Assembly: GCA_025928415.1 (NCBI GenBank)
Contig: JAICJK010000041.1
Location: forward strand, 1 to 11,086
Direction: 5' to 3'
From: Solirubrobacteraceae bacterium
GTDB taxonomy: Bacteria; Actinomycetota; Thermoleophilia; Solirubrobacterales; Solirubrobacteraceae
DNA: 11,086 bases
The notes under the pieces are model-generated. The model saw only the letters and a program-made list of their open reading frames with translations. It had not been told where the DNA came from and made no database searches. The translations under genes were made by a program, and so were the position numbers. Shown piece after piece: positions 7,885-11,086 of this stretch. Numbering within the stretch: the stretch's first letter is position 1; every line of letters starts with the position of its first letter.

Positions 7885-8646
7885 ATGAAGATCGAAGGCA
7901 GTTCCGCACTCGTCGTCGGCGGGGCCTCGGGCCTCGGCGAGGCGACCGCCCGCCGGCTGCACGAGCACGGCGCCGCGCTGACCATCTCCGACGTCAACGC
8001 CGACAAGGGCCAGGCGCTGGCCGACGAGCTCGGCGCCGGCTTCGTGCAGGCCGACGTGCGCGAGGAGGCCCAGGTCGAGGCCGCCGTGGCCCAGGCCGCT
8101 GCGGCCGACGGCGGCCTCCGCATCGCGATCTGCTGCGCGGGGACGGGGTGGGCGCAGAAGGTCGCGGGCTCGCGCGGCCCGCACCCGCTGATGCCCTTCG
8201 AGGTGATCATCGGCATCAACCTGATCGGGACGTTCAACGTCCTGCGCTTCGCGGCGGCCGCGATGGTCGGCAACGAGCCGCTGGACGGCGGCGAGCGCGG
8301 CGTCTGCGTCAACACCGCCTCGGTGGCCGCGTTCGACGGGCAGATCGGCCAGATCGCCTACAGCGCGTCCAAGGGCGGCGTGGTCGGCATGACGCTGCCC
8401 GCGGCCCGCGACATGGCCCAGTACGGGATCCGGGTCAACACGATCGCGCCCGGGCTGTTCGACACGCCCCTGCTCGCCGCCCTCCCCGAGGAGGCCCGCG
8501 ACGCGCTCGGGAAGACGATCCCCTGGCCGCCGCGGCTGGGGCGCCCGGACGAGTACGCCCAGCTCGCGCAGGCCATCGTCGAGAACCAGATGCTCAACGG
8601 CGAGACGATCCGCCTCGACGGCGCGATCCGGATGCCGCCGAAGTAG
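7885..8646 (+). CDS. Short-chain dehydrogenase, HSD10 / type II 3-hydroxyacyl-CoA dehydrogenase-like
   Basis: This 253-residue classical SDR, with a cofactor that is probably NAD, oxidises or reduces a hydroxyl/keto group. The closest pattern I recognise is the HSD10/HADH2 group, which acts on 3-hydroxy-2-methylacyl-CoA and related substrates in isoleucine and fatty-acid breakdown. The evidence is the near-diagnostic C-terminus ([20 protein letters not shown], then [14 protein letters not shown]) together with [15 protein letters not shown]. The cofactor loop is VGGASGLG at 11-18, with Val where many SDRs have Thr. The catalytic set is Asn112, Ser146, Tyr159 and Lys163 (YSASK). No beta-oxidation partner such as a thiolase or acyl-CoA dehydrogenase is adjacent, so the true substrate is unsettled. 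The start ATG 7885 is fixed by the leaderless -10 element and the fold's usual first strand. Confidence 0.93.
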   Translation: MKIEGSSALVVGGASGLGEATARRLHEHGAALTISDVNADKGQALADELGAGFVQADVREEAQVEAAVAQAAAADGGLRIAICCAGTGWAQKVAGSRGPHPLMPFEVIIGINLIGTFNVLRFAAAAMVGNEPLDGGERGVCVNTASVAAFDGQIGQIAYSASKGGVVGMTLPAARDMAQYGIRVNTIAPGLFDTPLLAALPEEARDALGKTIPWPPRLGRPDEYAQLAQAIVENQMLNGETIRLDGAIRMPPK

Positions 8647-8681
8647 CCGCCGCAAGTCGCCACGCGATCCCCCGCGCCGAC

Positions 8682-8695
8682 TACCGTGGGGACCG
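8682..8695 (+). promoter_or_regulatory. Predicted -10 element and leaderless start of the CDF gene
   Basis: TACCGT (8682-8687) followed by 8 nt and ATG 8696 repeats the geometry seen before the SDR and egtB. No clear -35 hexamer is visible. The weak GGGG run before the ATG is not a good ribosome site. I see no recognisable zinc- or metal-responsive operator here. Confidence 0.4.
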
Positions 8696-9625
8696 ATGAG
8701 CGGGCACTCACACGCCCACGCCCATGGGCACGCGCACGGCATCGCGCCCGACGCGGACCGCGGCCCGCTGCTGGCCGCGTTCGGGCTGATCGTCGCGTTC
8801 ATGCTCGTCGAGGTCGTCGCCGGGATCGCGTCGGGCTCGCTGGCGCTGCTCTCCGACGCGGCGCACATGCTCACCGACGCCGGGGCGCTGGCCCTCGCGC
8901 TCGTGGCCATGCGCCTCGCCCAGCGGCCGGCCCGGGGCGCGATGACCTTCGGCTTCCGGCGCGCGGAGATCCTCTCGGCGCAGATCAACGGCGCGACGCT
9001 GCTCGCGCTGGCCGTCGTCATCGTCGTCGAGGGCGTCCGGCGGCTGCTGACGCCACCGGACGTCGGCGGGACGACGGTGCTGCTCGTCGCGCTGGCCGGG
9101 ATCGCGGTCAACCTCGCCGCGACGGCGATCCTCGCCCGCGCCGACCGCGGCAGCCTGAACGTGGAGGGCGCCTACCAGCACATCCTCACCGACCTGTTCG
9201 CGTTCGCGGCGACCGCCGTGGCCGGCGCCGTGGTCATCGTCACCGGCTTCACGCGCGCCGACGGCATCGCGGCCCTGCTCGTCGCGGCGCTGATGCTGCG
9301 CGCGGCCTACGGGCTGCTCGTCGCGTCGGGGCGCGTCGTGCTCGAGGCGGCTCCCGTGGACCTCGACCCGGACGCGATCGGGCGCGCGCTGGCCGCCGTG
9401 CCCGGCGTCGCCGAGGTCCACGACCTGCATGTCTGGGAGGTCTCCTCCGGGTTCCCGGCCCTGTCGGCGCACGTGATCGTGGGGCGCGACACGGACTGCC
9501 ACGCGGCCCGGCGCGAGCTGCAGGTCCTCTTGCAGGAGCGCTTCGGGATCGAACACACGACGCTGCAGACCGATCATGAGGGAGGTGAGCTGCTCGAGAT
9601 CTCCACAGCGCAACTTCGGCCCTGA
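8696..9625 (+). CDS. Cation diffusion facilitator, zinc-type (CzcD/ZitB-like) exporter
   Basis: This 309-residue inner-membrane proton antiporter should export Zn2+ and perhaps Cd2+ or Co2+. The N-terminus has a His-alternating tract (HSHAHAHGHAHG, residues 4-15), common in zinc CDFs as a metal-binding tail. Six membrane helices follow. The transport site is formed by His57-x3-Asp61 in TM2 (SDAAHMLTDAGA) and His162-x3-Asp166 in TM5 (HILTDLF), the two-His/two-Asp set associated with zinc. The cytoplasmic C-terminal ferredoxin-like domain (from about 220) shows GVAEVHDLHVWEVSSG and ends with HTTLQTDHE. The His/Asp pairs and tail make zinc the best guess, though specificity cannot be settled from sequence. 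The start ATG 8696 keeps the whole His tail and lies 8 nt after a TACCGT element. The next gene starts 18 bp after the stop. Confidence 0.95.
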   Translation: MSGHSHAHAHGHAHGIAPDADRGPLLAAFGLIVAFMLVEVVAGIASGSLALLSDAAHMLTDAGALALALVAMRLAQRPARGAMTFGFRRAEILSAQINGATLLALAVVIVVEGVRRLLTPPDVGGTTVLLVALAGIAVNLAATAILARADRGSLNVEGAYQHILTDLFAFAATAVAGAVVIVTGFTRADGIAALLVAALMLRAAYGLLVASGRVVLEAAPVDLDPDAIGRALAAVPGVAEVHDLHVWEVSSGFPALSAHVIVGRDTDCHAARRELQVLLQERFGIEHTTLQTDHEGGELLEISTAQLRP

Positions 9626-9636
9626 GTCGCAGTTGC
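9610..9636. repeat. Inverted repeat spanning the CDF stop codon
   Basis: GCAACT (9610-9615) and AGTTGC (9631-9636) are perfect 6-bp arms around a 15-nt loop that contains the TGA of the CDF gene, ending 7 nt before the next ATG. There is no T-tract, so it is a poor intrinsic terminator. It could limit read-through or translation into the downstream gene, or be an operator. The effect is unknown. Confidence 0.3.
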
Positions 9637-9643
9637 ACCTCTG

Positions 9644-11086
9644 ATGCCGCGCTTGAAGGCCGTCCGTCCCAGCGCCGCCGCCCGGGTCCTGCTCCCGCTC
9701 GGTGCCGCCCTGGCGCTGCTGCCCGCCGCCGGCGCGCAGGCCGCCTCCCGCGTGCCTCAGCTCAAGGGCGCGCGCTGCGTCCCCGCCACGGCGAAGGCGT
9801 GCAAGGCCGGCGTCGCGGTGCGGGTCGGCAGGCAGGTCCAGCTGCGCGGCTCCCGGCTGGCCCCCGGGCTGCGCGTGAGCTTCCGCTGGTCGCGCGGCGC
9901 GCTGGCCACCAAGCTGCACCGCTCGCGCACCGGCTGGGTGGCCCGGGTGCCCGCCGGGACGCGGGCCGGCAAGGTCTCGATGACCGTGCGCGACCGCGCC
10001 GGCCGGCGCTCGCGGGCCGTCCACATCCGCGTCGTCGCCGCGCCGAAGCCGGCCGTCGGCCTCCTGGGCTCGGCGGTCACCGGCGGCGGGGCGCTGCCCG
10101 CCGCGTTCGCGGGCAACGGCATGTGGATCTGGGAGCTGCCGAAGAGCGACGGCGGGGACCTGGCGGCGATCGTCGCCCGGGCCCGGGCGGCCGCGATCTC
10201 GACCGTCTTCGTCAAGAGCTCGGACGGCGCGACCAACCGCTGGGGGCAGTTCGACCCAGAGCTCGTGCAGGCGCTGCATGCCCAGGGCCTGCGGGTCTGC
10301 GCCTGGCAGTTCGTCTACGGCAACAGCCCGGAGGCCGAGGCCCGCCTCGGCGCCAGCGCCGTGGCCGACGGCGCGGACTGCCTGGTCATCGACGCCGAGG
10401 GCCAGTACGAGGGCAAGTACGCGCAGGCCCAGCGCTACCTGGCCACGCTGCGCGCGAGCATCGGCGCCGCCTTCCCGGTCGGGCTGACCTCGTTCCCCTA
10501 CGTGGACTACCACCCCGGCCTGCCGTTCTCCGTCTTCCTCGGGCCCGGCGGCGCGCAGGCCAACCTGCCGCAGGTCTACTGGAAGGACATCGGCGGGACC
10601 GTCGACGCGGTGAGCGCCCACGCCTTCGCCCACAACCGCCTGTACGGCGCGCCGATCGCGCCGCTCGGGCAGACCTACGGCTCCGTGAGCGCCGCCGACG
10701 TGCAGCGCTTCCGGACGGTCTGGGCGGCCTACGGGTCGGGCGGGCTGTCGTGGTGGAGCTGGCAGGCGACGCCCGCCGCGCTGTGGGCGACGCTCGGCGC
10801 CGACCCCGGCGCCCCCGCCGCCGTCCCCGACCCCGGCTGGCCCGCGCTCGGCAAGGGCGCCAAGGGCGACGAGGTCGTCTGGCTGCAGGAGCACCTCGTC
10901 TCCGCGGAGCCCGGCATCCCGGTCGACGGCATCCTCGGCAGCGCCACCGCCGCCGCGCTGCGCGCCTTCCAGGCCTCGCGCGGCCTGCCCGCCACGGGCA
11001 CGACCGACGCGGCGACGTGGGCGCAGGTGCTCGCCCTGCCGCTGCAGCCCAAGGACTGGACGGGTGCGGGCGCCACGGCCGCCGGC
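9644..11086 (+). CDS. Secreted TIM-barrel hydrolase-like protein with peptidoglycan-binding domain (cut by window edge)
   Basis: The 481 visible residues run off the right edge. A signal peptide (Arg/Lys then a Leu/Ala core at about 15-30) ends with a likely cut after AQA at 33. Residues about 40-145 look like a small beta-sandwich with two nearby cysteines (RCVPATAKAC). Residues about 158-385 resemble a TIM-barrel glycoside hydrolase: MWIWELPKSDGG (160-171), VFVKSSDG, VCAWQFVYG, LVIDAEGQYEG with Asp250-x-Glu252, PQVYWKD (about 310-316) and LSWWSWQ. The Asp-x-Glu at a strand end recalls GH25/GH18 active sites, but I cannot place the family. A PG_binding_1-type domain follows at about 402-464 (LGKGAKGDEVVWLQ, VDGILGSATAAALRAFQ). 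A cell-wall hydrolase is a sensible guess. ATG 9644 is the only ATG or GTG after the in-frame stop at 9623; no clear ribosome site is seen. Confidence 0.85.
   Translation, partial: MPRLKAVRPSAAARVLLPLGAALALLPAAGAQAASRVPQLKGARCVPATAKACKAGVAVRVGRQVQLRGSRLAPGLRVSFRWSRGALATKLHRSRTGWVARVPAGTRAGKVSMTVRDRAGRRSRAVHIRVVAAPKPAVGLLGSAVTGGGALPAAFAGNGMWIWELPKSDGGDLAAIVARARAAAISTVFVKSSDGATNRWGQFDPELVQALHAQGLRVCAWQFVYGNSPEAEARLGASAVADGADCLVIDAEGQYEGKYAQAQRYLATLRASIGAAFPVGLTSFPYVDYHPGLPFSVFLGPGGAQANLPQVYWKDIGGTVDAVSAHAFAHNRLYGAPIAPLGQTYGSVSAADVQRFRTVWAAYGSGGLSWWSWQATPAALWATLGADPGAPAAVPDPGWPALGKGAKGDEVVWLQEHLVSAEPGIPVDGILGSATAAALRAFQASRGLPATGTTDAATWAQVLALPLQPKDWTGAGATAAG

Noticed and set aside
8708..10894. 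A 728-codon minus-strand open frame opposite the CDF gene and secreted protein
   Set aside because: Its composition is that of an antisense shadow. The plus strand has a full CDF with intact metal-site motifs and a signal-peptide protein.

Overview
The window is about 11 kb of very GC-rich DNA with strongly G/C-ending codons. Every recognisable protein family in it is at home in high-GC actinobacteria. The mix of a GH15 trehalase/glucoamylase-type enzyme, a linked egtB-egtD pair, an MMPL exporter and a secreted TIM-barrel protein with a peptidoglycan-binding domain suggests a soil actinobacterium. A deep lineage such as Thermoleophilia/Solirubrobacterales is possible, but that placement is inference. 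I see no rRNA, tRNA, CRISPR array, insertion sequence or phage gene, and no local change in base composition that would suggest recent transfer.

Layout: (1) 1-1293, minus strand: the N-terminal 431 residues of an MMPL/RND exporter that runs off the left edge. (2) A divergent intergenic region of about 145 bp with an imperfect dyad, then 1439-3451, plus strand: a GH15 enzyme. (3) A convergent gap of 40 bp holding a GC-rich hairpin, then a minus-strand pair, PadR-family repressor (4157-4507) and HAAS-type membrane protein (3492-4160), joined by an ATGA overlap. (4) A divergent regulatory region of 130 bp carrying a perfect 15-bp palindrome and two candidate leaderless promoters. (5) A plus-strand cluster 4638-7840: egtB, egtD and a GAF-GGDEF diguanylate cyclase, with gaps of 4 and 7 bp. 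(6) 7885-8646: an HSD10-like short-chain dehydrogenase with its own leaderless promoter. (7) 8696-9625: a zinc-type CDF exporter, also apparently leaderless. Then 9644-11086: a secreted protein with a TIM-barrel-like hydrolase region and a peptidoglycan-binding domain, which runs off the right edge.

How the genes fit together: EgtD trimethylates histidine to hercynine, and EgtB joins hercynine to a thiol substrate to give the sulfoxide precursor of ergothioneine. No egtA, egtC or egtE is present here, so the rest of the pathway must be elsewhere or be supplied by generic enzymes. The GGDEF gene follows so closely that co-transcription is likely. The PadR/HAAS pair looks like a self-contained envelope-related regulatory unit.

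No clearly undescribed multi-gene system stands out. The items most worth following up are a compact EgtB variant that keeps the expected active-site residues, the egtBD-diguanylate cyclase linkage, the shared leaderless promoter architecture (TANNNT followed by 7-8 bp and the start codon, four times), the palindrome in the PadR/egtB region, and the unassigned secreted TIM-barrel protein.
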